A stretch of 15,943 nucleotides of DNA from Loktanella sp. UBA3435 (GCA_002378665.1 DFSO01000083.1:23324-39266), one strand, 5' to 3'. Numbered from the stretch's first letter, positions 6,153 to 14,153 are shown. The notes: generated by a model from the letters alone, not told the origin. Numbers and translations: made by a program.

Positions 6153-7658
6153 TTAGCTGTTACCTGTGCGGAACATGGCGGCGTCTGCCGCTGCCTTCCG
6201 GATCGCGTTCGATTTGTGAACGGTTTCCTGATACTCGGCCTCGGGGTCGCTGTCGTAGACAACGCCGCCGCCCGCTTGGATGTAGAGCTTCTCGTCTTGC
6301 AAGACGGCAGTCCGCAAAGCGATGCACATATCCATATCACCGTTAGACGAGAAGTAACCGCAACCGCCGCCGTAAACGCCGCGCTTTTCTGGCTCCAGCT
6401 CGTCGATGATTTCCATCGCGCGGACCTTGGGAGCGCCTGAGACTGTGCCTGCGGGCATGCCAGCGAAGAAGGCCGACAGCGCGTCTTGGTCGTCGGCCAG
6501 TTCGCCCACGACGTTCGAGACGATGTGCATGACGTGGGAATAGCGTTCCACGATGAATTGCTCTGTCGGTTTCACGGTGCCGATTTTTGAGACCTTGCCG
6601 GTGTCATTGCGCCCGAGGTCGAGCAGCATCAGGTGTTCGGCCAGTTCTTTTTTGTCGGCCATGAGGTCAAGCTCGTTGGCTTTATCCTCGGCTGGTGTCG
6701 CGCCGCGGGGGCGTGTGCCTGCGATGGGGCGGATCGTGACCTCTTTGCCGAAGACCCGCACAAGGATTTCTGGGCTGGCACCGATGACTTGGAAGCCGCC
6801 GAAGTTAAAGAAGAACATAAACGGCGAGGGGTTCGTGCGACGCAGGGAACGGTAAAGCGAGAATGGTGGTTCGCGGAATTCTTGGGTCCAGCGTTGGGAA
6901 GGCACAACTTGGAAGATATCGCCTGCACGGATGTAGTCTTTCGCCTTTTCCACGGCGGCCAGATAGTTTTCGTGGCTGAAGTTGGAAACGGGTGGTGACG
7001 CCTCGAATGCGTCCGACAATGTGCGGTGCGCGGGCAGGGCGCGATCAAGGGCGCGGGTGGCGTCCATGACGCGCTCGGCAGCCTGCGCGTAGGCGGCTTT
7101 GGCAGACAGACCAGAGTTGGCCCAAGCCGGCGCCACGAGGATCACGTCGCCTTTGACGCCATCCAGAACTGCGACCACAGATGGGCGCAGCATCATCGCG
7201 TCGGGCAGGCCAAGCGGATCAGGGTTCACGTCGGGCAGGCGCTCGACGAGGCGGATCATATCGTAGCCGAGATAGCCAAAGAGGCCAGCGGAGGCTGCGG
7301 GCAGATCAGCAGGTAAGTCGATTTTGCTTTCGGCGATGAGGCCACGCAGGGCGGTCAGCGGATCAGTGTCGATGGTTTCATAGTTGTCTTCGTCAAAGCG
7401 CGCGTTGCGGTTGACGCGGCTGGTGGTCCCGCGACATTCCCAGATCAGATCGGGGTTCATGCCGACGATAGAATAGCGTCCGCGTACCTCGCCGCCTGTG
7501 ACGGATTCGAGCATGAAGGCGTTTTTGCCTGCGTCGGCCAGTTTCAACATCAAGGACACAGGTGTGTCCATATCGGCGGCGAGCCGTGCATAGACCACTT
7601 TGTTTTCGCCCGCGTTATAGCCACGCGCAAAAGTGTCAAAGTCGGGAAAAAGAGCCAT
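6153..7658 (-). CDS. trpE: TrpE, anthranilate synthase component I
   Basis: It makes anthranilate from chorismate, with ammonia delivered by TrpG. From the ATG at 7658 the protein has 501 residues beginning MALFPDFDTFARGYN; AGGCG seven bases upstream supports this start. A longer in-frame extension would lie inside ppiD. The regulatory tryptophan site is visible as LES (50-52) in FMLESVTGG, so feedback inhibition is expected. Chorismate-binding motifs are all present: PIAGTRPRG, LMLLDLGRNDTGKV, the AGTVSGAPKVRAMEIIDELE stretch, YGGGCGYFSSNGDMDMCIALRT and IQAGGGVVYDSDPEAEYQET. The gene follows ppiD by 10 bp, leaving no room for a leader-peptide attenuator. It is separated from trpG by an oppositely oriented gene. 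Confidence 0.97.
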   Translation of the reverse strand: MALFPDFDTFARGYNAGENKVVYARLAADMDTPVSLMLKLADAGKNAFMLESVTGGEVRGRYSIVGMNPDLIWECRGTTSRVNRNARFDEDNYETIDTDPLTALRGLIAESKIDLPADLPAASAGLFGYLGYDMIRLVERLPDVNPDPLGLPDAMMLRPSVVAVLDGVKGDVILVAPAWANSGLSAKAAYAQAAERVMDATRALDRALPAHRTLSDAFEASPPVSNFSHENYLAAVEKAKDYIRAGDIFQVVPSQRWTQEFREPPFSLYRSLRRTNPSPFMFFFNFGGFQVIGASPEILVRVFGKEVTIRPIAGTRPRGATPAEDKANELDLMADKKELAEHLMLLDLGRNDTGKVSKIGTVKPTEQFIVERYSHVMHIVSNVVGELADDQDALSAFFAGMPAGTVSGAPKVRAMEIIDELEPEKRGVYGGGCGYFSSNGDMDMCIALRTAVLQDEKLYIQAGGGVVYDSDPEAEYQETVHKSNAIRKAAADAAMFRTGNS

Positions 7659-7668
7659 TGCGTTTCGC

Positions 7669-9510
7669 CTACTGAAGTTGGGCGTGCACGGCGGTGACGG
7701 CAGCCTGATTGATGTTGACGTCAGTGCGTGCCTGAAGGGAGGCTGCAAATGCTTCGAAAATGTCTTGGCTCATGCCCGCAGCCGCCGCAGTCGCTGCGAC
7801 GTCTTTGTCGGCGGCAGTTTGTGGGGTGGTTGCATCTGGTGCTGTGATTGCGTCGACGCGCACGATGATGGCTGTGGTCACGTTGTCGATGACTTTCACG
7901 TCGCCATTGGCCATGGCAAAGACATCAGTGAGGAAGGTCTTAGGCGTGCCTTCAAGGAAGCTACGGCGGGTCAGGTTGCTCTCGGTTTTGCCAGTCAGTC
8001 CGACAGTTTCAAACCCTGTGAGGGGCTCGATGGATGTGGCGGTTTCTTCGGCTTGCGCGATCAGCGCCTTTTGGATTGCCTGTGCTGTCCAGCCTGCTGT
8101 TGCCGCGTCGCGCACCTCATCAAGGGATTTCAAGCTTGGCGGGGTGATTGTATCAATGCGGATGGCGAAGATGCCGCCGTCGGCGAGGTCTGCGAGGGTT
8201 GGATAGTCACCGACTTTTGCCGATGCCGCGAGGGTGCGGAATTCGTCATAGGCTGCGATGTCGTCACGATTGTCGTTGTCCCAAGTGATTGTGCCAATCG
8301 CCATGTCGGTCTGTTCGGCAAGGTCCTCGAGGCGTGCGCCGCCTGCGAGGAGGTCATTGATCTGGTCACGGCTATCGTCGATCACGCGGCGTGCGCGGGC
8401 AGCGGAAAGTTCAACGCGCAAATCGGGTTCGGCGTCTTCAAAGCTGATTTCTTCGGCCGACAAAATCGCGTTCATGCGGAACAGCGCAGGCCCAAGCGTT
8501 GTGTTGAGCGGGCCGATCACGTCGCCTGCATTTGCGGCAAAGACCGCTTCGCCAGCTGTTCCAAGATCGGTTTGTGCAACATCGCCGAGGTCAACGTCAT
8601 TGAGCGAAAGGCCACGTTCCGTCACCAAAGCGTCGAAATCAGCGCCGTCAGTACCGAGTTTTACTTTGGCGGCTTCTGCTGCGGCTTCGTCGATGTAGAC
8701 GAGGCGTTCGACCAAGCGGCGTTCTGGCTGCACGAAATCGGAGATCCGCTCTTGGTAGAGGTCGCGTAGGGCTTGCTCGTCGATTTCGATATCGTCTTGA
8801 ATCATTTCAGGGGTGAGCCACGCGTAAGTGATGTCGCGGGATTCGGGTTTGGTGAAATCATCGGGGTGTGCGTCAAAATAGGTTTGAAGCTCGGCCTCAG
8901 TTGGCCCAGCAACAGGGGCAATTAGATCGTCTGCGGTCAGCGTGGCCATCGTGATTGTGCGGGCCTCGCCGATGTATTGGCTCAGGGTCTCGGCATAGGT
9001 GTCGGGGGAGGGAATGCCGCCAACGACCGCGCCTTGCAGCAGCGTGCGTGCCATTTCTTCGCGGATCCCTGTCTCAAACTCGGCCTCGGACATGCCGTTT
9101 TGTGACAGGGTGAACTTGTAAGCTTCGCGGTCGAAGTCGCCGCTGAGACCTTTGAAGGCTGGGATTTTTAGGACTTCGTCACGGACACGCACATCGCCCA
9201 CGGAAATGCCGAGGTTTGTGGCCTCGTTATCGAGGGTGCGGGTTTGGACGACCTGAGCCAGAACGGCTTGGTTGAGGCCAAAGGCCTGTGCTTGTTGAAA
9301 TCCGAGGGTTGTGCCGATTTGGGCACCAAAGGCCCGCATTTGTTCGGTCAGCGCACGTTGGTAAGAGACGACGTAAACGTCTTTGTCACCCACGGTGCCA
9401 ATATTGCGAATATTGCCCGAAAGCCCACCCGTGCCAAAACCCAAAAGCCCCACGACCAAAAGGCCCAAAATGATCCAGAGAAAATACCGATTTTTGCTTT
9501 TGGTCGCCAT
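7669..9510 (-). CDS. ppiD: PpiD-like periplasmic folding factor (SurA N-terminal domain, parvulin-type)
   Basis: The 613-residue protein has a short cytoplasmic end (MATKSKNR), one transmembrane helix (about 9-30) and a large periplasmic part, as in PpiD, which is anchored near the Sec exit and helps exported proteins fold. After the helix comes a SurA_N-type chaperone region (about 45-170, with YQRALTEQMRAFG and IREEMARTLLQG). A middle segment (about 250-350) corresponds to a parvulin rotamase domain but lacks recognisable active-site residues, as is usual for PpiD. A helical region and a second alpha/beta segment complete the chaperone cradle. The ATG at 9510 has AAGG nine bases upstream. 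Its TAG stop overlaps the ribosome binding site of trpE, so the two are probably co-transcribed. Family assignment is firm; the name PpiD rests on topology and length. Confidence 0.87.
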   Translation of the reverse strand: MATKSKNRYFLWIILGLLVVGLLGFGTGGLSGNIRNIGTVGDKDVYVVSYQRALTEQMRAFGAQIGTTLGFQQAQAFGLNQAVLAQVVQTRTLDNEATNLGISVGDVRVRDEVLKIPAFKGLSGDFDREAYKFTLSQNGMSEAEFETGIREEMARTLLQGAVVGGIPSPDTYAETLSQYIGEARTITMATLTADDLIAPVAGPTEAELQTYFDAHPDDFTKPESRDITYAWLTPEMIQDDIEIDEQALRDLYQERISDFVQPERRLVERLVYIDEAAAEAAKVKLGTDGADFDALVTERGLSLNDVDLGDVAQTDLGTAGEAVFAANAGDVIGPLNTTLGPALFRMNAILSAEEISFEDAEPDLRVELSAARARRVIDDSRDQINDLLAGGARLEDLAEQTDMAIGTITWDNDNRDDIAAYDEFRTLAASAKVGDYPTLADLADGGIFAIRIDTITPPSLKSLDEVRDAATAGWTAQAIQKALIAQAEETATSIEPLTGFETVGLTGKTESNLTRRSFLEGTPKTFLTDVFAMANGDVKVIDNVTTAIIVRVDAITAPDATTPQTAADKDVAATAAAAGMSQDIFEAFAASLQARTDVNINQAAVTAVHAQLQ

Positions 9511-9564
9511 GATTTGGTGCCTTATCCGCGAAGTTCATTTATGCCCGCAAAGGGGCGTCGCAAA

Positions 9565-9593
9565 TGGATAGGGCGCAATCCTTTAAGGTGCAA
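9565..9593 (-). promoter_or_regulatory. candidate promoter for ppiD-trpE
   Basis: Minus-strand TTGCAC (9593-9588) and TATCCA (9570-9565) are separated by exactly 17 bp. This would give a leader of roughly 50 nt before ppiD. Both hexamers match consensus at four of six positions. It is the best pair I can find in the gap, but remains a guess. Confidence 0.33.
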
Positions 9594-9610
9594 GGGGATC
9601 AGGCCGCAAC

Positions 9611-9631
9611 TTTGCCGATCTAAAGGGCAAA
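9611..9631. repeat. Small inverted repeat in the ppiD / DUF3108-like divergent gap
   Basis: TTTGCC (9611-9616) and GGCAAA (9626-9631) form a 6-bp inverted repeat with a 9-bp centre, in the 231-bp gap between two divergent genes. There is no T-run and no gene ends here, so it is not a terminator. It could be an operator or chance. The rest of the gap (9511-9741) shows no RNA gene or conserved ORF that I can recognise. Confidence 0.3.
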
Positions 9632-9741
9632 ATGGCGATTTCTGAACGATCAGGTGGCGAAGTCCTGCTTGCGGGTTGTCAGATGCGTGGAATGGACGTT
9701 TTCACAGCTGCAACAAAAGTTTAAAGTCGCCGAAAATCACA

Positions 9742-10422
9742 ATGGATTGCATGCATATGTTTCACCTCTTTGCGAAGGCCGCTGTCATTGGCGTGTTGGT
9801 TTCTGGCGCGTCGTTTGTTCAGGCGGAGACCTATTCGGTCCAGTTGGGCGGGCGCAATTTGGGAACAATTTCCTATCAAGGTGGGGCCGAGGCGTCGCTA
9901 CAATCGACCTTGAATAATACCCCGATGGGAGTTTTTAACGGCACGTTTACCGCCACAAGCCAGCAAAGCGCCGTTGGGCAGCAGTATCATAGTAACAGCA
10001 GTTCATCGCGCAAATCACGTCAGATCAGTGTGTTGATCAAAGATGGGCGCGCCATTGATACCAGTGTGACCCCTGCGAGCGAAATGACGAACCTGTCGAA
10101 CGTCGGTTCAGTGCCTGTTGGTGTGATTGATCCGGTTGCCGCGTTCGGGCGGTTTGTCTCTGCGCGCGGTTGCCCCGAGGCATTTCGGTTTTACGATGGA
10201 CGCCGTGCGATTTTGGTGTCGCCTGAGAGAGACTCCGAGGTTGCGGGGCAGTTGGTCTGCAAGATGAATTATCGGGTTTCCGATGGCCCCGGGCATTTGT
10301 CACCGCTGTATATCAAAAACATCACGGTATTTTTGACCTATGACGTGATCGGCGGCCAAAGCCTGCGTAAGGTTGTTTTGTCCGCAGCAGGCTTTGACTT
10401 GAACTTGATGCGTCAGGACTAA
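9742..10422 (+). CDS. Secreted DUF3108-like protein of unknown function
   Basis: From the ATG at 9742 the protein has 226 residues. The N-terminus is a signal peptide (hydrophobic AKAAVIGVLVSGASFVQA with probable cleavage after Ala28), so the mature form is periplasmic. The mature part begins ETYSVQLGGRNLGTISYQGG and later has FRFYDGRRAILVSPE and a final VVLSAAGFDLNLM. This layout of repeated beta strands is typical of DUF3108 proteins. Two Cys residues (RGCPEAF and LVCKMNYR) could form a disulfide. A Ser/Gln-rich stretch (about residues 76-95) looks flexible. Nearby in-frame ATGs at 9751 and 9757 are alternative starts; none has a strong ribosome binding site. It is divergent from ppiD and convergent with the aminotransferase gene, overlapping its stop codon. 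Function is unknown. Confidence 0.75.
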   Translation: MDCMHMFHLFAKAAVIGVLVSGASFVQAETYSVQLGGRNLGTISYQGGAEASLQSTLNNTPMGVFNGTFTATSQQSAVGQQYHSNSSSSRKSRQISVLIKDGRAIDTSVTPASEMTNLSNVGSVPVGVIDPVAAFGRFVSARGCPEAFRFYDGRRAILVSPERDSEVAGQLVCKMNYRVSDGPGHLSPLYIKNITVFLTYDVIGGQSLRKVVLSAAGFDLNLMRQD

Positions 10423-11582
10423 AGCGCCGCAAGCCTCGCGATCAATTCGCCCACGCCTGCGCGGTCGATGTTCGCGAAAGCGATGCGCAGATGATTTGCG
10501 CCGCCTTTGATCTCGTCTGGCATGAACATGGTGGCGGGGAGGACGAGAACGCCTGCGTCGCGCACGAGGTTTTTCGCCAGCTCGTTAGAGGGGATCTCGA
10601 AGGGATGTTGGACATAGGCGAAGTATGCGCCGCAGCCTTTGAGGGTCCAGCCTTTTGCCGCGAGTGGCGCGAAGTTTTCCTCAATCGCAGCGCGCCGGTC
10701 TAGGATTTCCAAGCGTTCGCCAGCAAGCCAGTCTTGGAGGTTTTGCATCCCCCAAAGTGCGGCCCGTTGTCCGATTTGGTTGGGGCAGATGGTGACGGTG
10801 TCGAGGAATTTTTCGACCTCGGATAGGCGGGCCTCGGAGGCGATCAATGCGCCAACGCGGTGCCCTGTGAGCCTGTAAGCCTTTGAAAATGAATAGAGAT
10901 GTATCAGCGTGTCAGCCCAGTCTGGGTCGCTGAACAGGGCATGTGGTGCGCCAGTGCGGCTGTCAAAGTCGCGGTAGGTTTCATCGACGATCAGCGCGAT
11001 TTTACGAGATTTACACAGGTCATAGAAGGCTTGCAGCGTCTCGGCCGGGTATTCGACGCCTGCGGGGTTATTGGGGCTGACCAGAGCGATTGCGCGGGTG
11101 CGCGGGGTGATAAGTGATGCTGCTTGGTCCGCGTCTGGGATCAGGGTTGGTCCTGCGTCCAGCGGCACGGTTTTCACACCCGCCATATCCAGCCACATGC
11201 GGTGGTTGAAGTAGTATGGCACGGGCACGATGACCTCGGAGCCTTCATCGCAAAGTGTGGAGATGGCGGCGGCGAAGGCTTGGTTGCAGCCTGATGTGAT
11301 CGCGATTTGGGAGTCTTTGATCGGTGCGCCGTAGGCTTTGGACCATTGGCTCGCGACTTCGGCTTTGAGGGCAGGCAGACCAAGAACGGGGCCGTAGAGG
11401 TGTGCCTCTGGATCGTTGATGACGATTTCGGCCATCGCCTCGCGGAAGATCAGGGGCGGTGGATCAACAGGCGCGGCTTGGCTGACGTTCAAGAGCGGCC
11501 TGCCTTCGGGGTGGATCACTCCGTCGAGCCAACGGCGGGCTTGCATGACGGGTGGCGGGAAGGTGCTGCTGGTGCGGGTCAT
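10419..11582 (-). CDS. PLP-dependent aminotransferase, class I/II (fold type I)
   Basis: The 387-residue enzyme shows the classic aspartate-aminotransferase-like layout: substrate-arm region (LNVSQAAPVDPPP), NDPEAHLYGPVLGLPALKAEV, the cofactor region TSGCNQAF, the Asn of SPNNPAG (171-175), Asp200 in IVDETYRDF, which contacts the pyridine nitrogen, and the Schiff-base Lys234 in YSFSKAYRLTGHRVG. The substrate cannot be told from sequence. The start is the ATG at 11582, which overlaps the upstream DUF2127 stop as ATGA; an upstream in-frame extension to 11618 lies inside that gene. It is the last gene of the fabI-led unit. Its TAG stop (10421-10419) overlaps the TAA stop of the convergent DUF3108-like gene. 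PLP for this enzyme is made by PdxH, encoded just across the divergent fabI promoter region. Confidence 0.9.
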   Translation of the reverse strand: MTRTSSTFPPPVMQARRWLDGVIHPEGRPLLNVSQAAPVDPPPLIFREAMAEIVINDPEAHLYGPVLGLPALKAEVASQWSKAYGAPIKDSQIAITSGCNQAFAAAISTLCDEGSEVIVPVPYYFNHRMWLDMAGVKTVPLDAGPTLIPDADQAASLITPRTRAIALVSPNNPAGVEYPAETLQAFYDLCKSRKIALIVDETYRDFDSRTGAPHALFSDPDWADTLIHLYSFSKAYRLTGHRVGALIASEARLSEVEKFLDTVTICPNQIGQRAALWGMQNLQDWLAGERLEILDRRAAIEENFAPLAAKGWTLKGCGAYFAYVQHPFEIPSNELAKNLVRDAGVLVLPATMFMPDEIKGGANHLRIAFANIDRAGVGELIARLAAL

Positions 11583-12073
11583 AACGCGGTCCTTTGATGT
11601 GCTTTCCATTCGCGCCAAATCAGCCAGATCACAAAGATGTCGATGACGCTGAGCACAATCATCATCATATCTCCGGTATGTGCAAACTTATTGAGTTGGT
11701 AGGCGATAAAACCTGCCAGCGCCAAAAGCGAGACGGGGTAGGCCCAGCGGAACCCTGCAAGTAGTGCAAGGACCAGCCCGAGGTTTAGGCCGCCGTGGAT
11801 CAGCAGGTAGATTGTGTAGAAGGCCTCGTTGGCGATATGCGGGGTCGAGGCCGCATCAAGTGCCCATTTGGCCATGAAGCTGCTCGGGTCCTCAATCAGC
11901 TCAAGACGTGCAAGGCGCACAACGATGCCGTTGAGCGTGCCGCTGGGGGTTAATGCCAGCGCCAGCCCACCCAAAATTTGGCCCAAGCCCAAAAGGCCCT
12001 TGCCGATCATCGAGATCAGAAAGCTAAGATGGGCCCACTTGCTAATTGGCTTGGGCTTGATGAGCGGTCTCAT
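11579..12073 (-). CDS. DUF2127 integral membrane protein
   Basis: A 164-residue protein with about four hydrophobic segments (roughly 14-43, 85-107, 109-128 and 132-153). The N-terminal half, LISMIGKGLLGLGQILGGLAL, and the conserved YLLIHGGLNLGLVLAL with an in-membrane His, followed by YQLNKFAHTGD, are typical of DUF2127. That family has no established function. The ribosome binding site before ATG 12073 is poor. The start lies nine bases after the gpt stop, and the stop overlaps the aminotransferase start as ATGA, so its translation is probably coupled to its neighbours. Confidence 0.82.
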   Translation of the reverse strand: MRPLIKPKPISKWAHLSFLISMIGKGLLGLGQILGGLALALTPSGTLNGIVVRLARLELIEDPSSFMAKWALDAASTPHIANEAFYTIYLLIHGGLNLGLVLALLAGFRWAYPVSLLALAGFIAYQLNKFAHTGDMMMIVLSVIDIFVIWLIWREWKAHQRTAL

Positions 12074-12082
12074 ATGGTGTGA

Positions 12083-12601
12083 TTAGTCTTTGCCGCGGTA
12101 GGGTTCGACGTATTGCAGCGCCATATCCCATGGGAAGAAGATCCATGTGTCTTGGGAGACGCCCGTGATGAAGGTGTGCACCATCGGTTCGCCTTGTGGT
12201 TTGGCATAGACGGTGGCGCAATGGGCGTTTGGATACATTTTGCGCACAACTTCGAGGGTTTTGCCGCTGTCGACCAGATCGTCGATGATCAGGATGCCGG
12301 TCCCGTCGCCCATGATCTTGGGGTCGGGGTATTTGAGAACCTCGGCCTCGCGGCGCTCGTCGGCTGCACCACCGCTGGAGTGGTAGGATTTGACGGAGAT
12401 TGTTTCGACGGTACGGATGTCGAGTTCACGCGCAACGATCATCGCAGGGGCCATGCCGCCACGGGTGATCGCGACGACGGCCTTCCAGCCGCCATCAACG
12501 GGGCCTTTGCCATCAAGACGCCAAGCGAGTGCACGGCTGTCGCGGTGGATTTGGTCCCAAGAGATGTGGAAGCCTTTTTCGTGTGGCAAGCGGTCTGTCA
12601 T
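12083..12601 (-). CDS. gpt: Xanthine(-guanine) phosphoribosyltransferase
   Basis: It salvages xanthine and guanine by joining them to PRPP. The 172-residue protein is slightly longer than the enteric Gpt. The PRPP-binding loop is LIIDDLVDSGKT (104-115), the TRGGMAPA turn (47-54) contacts pyrophosphate, and DTWIFFPWD (151-159) is the purine-binding segment characteristic of Gpt, in which the Trp stacks on the base. AGGA eight bases before the ATG is a good ribosome binding site. It follows the LysE-family gene by 15 bp and precedes the DUF2127 gene by 9 bp. Confidence 0.93.
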   Translation of the reverse strand: MTDRLPHEKGFHISWDQIHRDSRALAWRLDGKGPVDGGWKAVVAITRGGMAPAMIVARELDIRTVETISVKSYHSSGGAADERREAEVLKYPDPKIMGDGTGILIIDDLVDSGKTLEVVRKMYPNAHCATVYAKPQGEPMVHTFITGVSQDTWIFFPWDMALQYVEPYRGKD

Positions 12602-12616
12602 GGCAGAGGTCCTAAG

Positions 12617-13231
12617 TTAGGTGGCGACGATTTTGAGACCTAGCAGGGCAAGCAGCCCGCCGAAGGTCTTGTCGATGATGGTTTTGAGGGAGAGGTAGGC
12701 GGCGCGGGATTTCTCAAGCGAGAAAACGCGGGCGACGAAGGTGTTCCAGAGAGCTTCGTTCAAAAAGACAACGGTCAGCACTGCGCCGTAAACCCAAAGC
12801 GGGGTAGCAGGTGGCACCGTGCCGATGAATATGGCTGAGAAGAGTACCGCTGGTTTTGGGTTGGCCCGTTGGGTGTATAGCCCGAGGCGGAAGGCGGAGG
12901 CCGCAGAGCGGGGCGGTTTGCCGGATTGTGCGGTGATCAGCGGTTTGTCCGCGTCGCGCCACAGGTTGTAGGCCATCCACATCAGATAGGCCGCGCCACC
13001 GATTTTGAGCGCCCAAAGCAGCGAGGGGGCTGCGGCGAAGACGATGCCAAGCCCGAAGAGAGCGGCAGCGGCCCAGACGACGGCACCTGCGCCGATACCC
13101 ATAGCAAGGAATGCTCCCGTACGCAGGCCTTCGGTCACGCCTGTTCGTGCCGCGATAATAACGGCGGGGCGGGGGCTGATGGCGGCAAGAAGGTGGAGAA
13201 ACCCAACTGCGAAGAAACCTGCGAGGGTCAT
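12617..13231 (-). CDS. LysE/RhtB-family amino acid exporter
   Basis: A 204-residue, very hydrophobic protein with about six transmembrane segments, starting MTLAGFFAVGFLHLLAAISP, which is the usual LysE/RhtB opening. These proteins export amino acids or related small molecules across the inner membrane; the substrate here is unknown. Family signs are TGVTEGLRTGAFLAMGIGAG, LKIGGAAYLMWMAYNLWR and the positively charged loop before FRLGLYTQRANPKPAVLFSAIF. The otherwise very conserved Ser-Pro-Gly-Pro motif reads Ser19-Pro20-Arg21-Pro22 here. AAGGG six bases before the ATG overlaps the fabI stop codon. It is the second gene of the fabI-led unit. Confidence 0.88.
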   Translation of the reverse strand: MTLAGFFAVGFLHLLAAISPRPAVIIAARTGVTEGLRTGAFLAMGIGAGAVVWAAAALFGLGIVFAAAPSLLWALKIGGAAYLMWMAYNLWRDADKPLITAQSGKPPRSAASAFRLGLYTQRANPKPAVLFSAIFIGTVPPATPLWVYGAVLTVVFLNEALWNTFVARVFSLEKSRAAYLSLKTIIDKTFGGLLALLGLKIVAT

Positions 13232-13240
13232 GATGCGCCC

Positions 13241-14047
13241 TTAGACGGTTGAGATATCAGGGGCGTCGACGGCTTTCATGCCAACAACGTGGTAGCCGCT
13301 ATCGACGTGGTGGACCTCGCCTGTCACGCCGCGGCTAAGATCGGAGAGCAGGTAGAGGGCGGAGCCGCCCACGTCTTCGATCGACACGGTGCGACGCATT
13401 GGTGAGTTCAACTCGTTCCATTTCAGGATGTAGCGGAAATCGCCGATGCCTGAGGCTGCGAGCGTTTTGATTGGCCCCGCAGAGATCGCGTTGACACGGA
13501 TGTCGTCTTTGCCAAGGTCTTCGGCCATGTAGCGCACGGAGGCCTCAAGAGCCGCCTTGCAGACGCCCATGACGTTGTAGTGCGGCATGACGCGTTCGGC
13601 GCCGTAGTAGGTGAGGGTGAGGCAAGAGCCGCCTGGGTTCATCATCTTGGTCGCGCGGGCGACAACGGCAGTGAAGGAATAGACAGAGATGTCCATCGAG
13701 GTCAGGAAGTTCTGGCGGGATGTATCGACGTAGCGGCCGCGCAATTCGGCTTTGTCGGAAAAGCCAATGGCGTGCACGATGAAGTCGAGCTTGCCCCATT
13801 TCGCCTCGAGGTCAGCAAAAAGTTTATCGACGCTATCCATGTCGGACACATCGCAAGGCAGGACGGTATCGGAGCCGAGGGACGCCGCGAGAGGGTCCAC
13901 ACGCTTTTTCAGCGCATCCCCCTGATAAGAGAAGGCAAGCTCGGCACCTGCATCGGCCAAGGATTTCGCAATCCCCCAAGCGATGGATTTGTCATTGGCG
14001 AGGCCCATAATCAGGCCGCGTTTTCCCTGCATCAGATTGGATGTCAT
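13241..14047 (-). CDS. fabI: FabI, enoyl-[acyl carrier protein] reductase (NADH)
   Basis: It performs the last reduction of each fatty acid elongation cycle and is the target of triclosan-type inhibitors. From the ATG at 14047 the protein has 268 residues, close to the enteric FabI. The short-chain dehydrogenase fold starts at LIMGLANDKSIAWGIAKSLADAGAELAFSYQG with the FabI-type cofactor turn. Catalytic residues are Tyr147, Tyr157 and Lys164 (Tyr157-x6-Lys164 in YNVMGVCK), one position offset from the E. coli numbering. DISVYSF, AISAGPIKTLAASGI and MRRTVSIEDVG are also typical. GGAG and AGG lie just before the start. It is the first gene of the five-gene minus-strand unit and is divergent from pdxH. 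Confidence 0.96.
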   Translation of the reverse strand: MTSNLMQGKRGLIMGLANDKSIAWGIAKSLADAGAELAFSYQGDALKKRVDPLAASLGSDTVLPCDVSDMDSVDKLFADLEAKWGKLDFIVHAIGFSDKAELRGRYVDTSRQNFLTSMDISVYSFTAVVARATKMMNPGGSCLTLTYYGAERVMPHYNVMGVCKAALEASVRYMAEDLGKDDIRVNAISAGPIKTLAASGIGDFRYILKWNELNSPMRRTVSIEDVGGSALYLLSDLSRGVTGEVHHVDSGYHVVGMKAVDAPDISTV

Positions 14048-14083
14048 TTTTACCTGCTCCCGCATTGGTCATTTGTTGGGATC

Positions 14084-14112
14084 GGTTTAGGTGATTGACA
14101 GCGCCACGACAA
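14084..14112 (-). promoter_or_regulatory. candidate fabI promoter
   Basis: Minus-strand TTGTCG (14112-14107) and TAAACC (14089-14084) are separated by exactly 17 bp. The transcript would begin near 14077, about 30 nt before the fabI ATG. It overlaps the TTGACA on the other strand that could serve pdxH. Confidence 0.4.
14095..14100 (+). promoter_or_regulatory. possible -35 element for pdxH
   Basis: A perfect TTGACA lies 59 bp before the pdxH ATG. At the usual spacing of 17-18 bp the -10 would be GAGCGT or AGCGTG, which is poor, so only the -35 hexamer is convincing. The site lies inside the spacer of the proposed fabI promoter. Confidence 0.28.
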
Positions 14113-14153
14113 GACTTGAGCGTGGATTTGAAAATAGTGAGAGGGCCGAGGCC

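Noticed and set aside
7659..7748. 30-residue N-terminal extension of TrpE
   Set aside because: It would overlap the ppiD coding end, and the residues do not resemble TrpE; the ATG at 7658 has a ribosome binding site and the family start.
7633..8769. Long plus-strand open frame of 378 codons
   Set aside because: It lies opposite ppiD, has a Cys- and Gly-rich composition typical of an antisense frame, matches no family I recognise and would destroy the clear PpiD reading.
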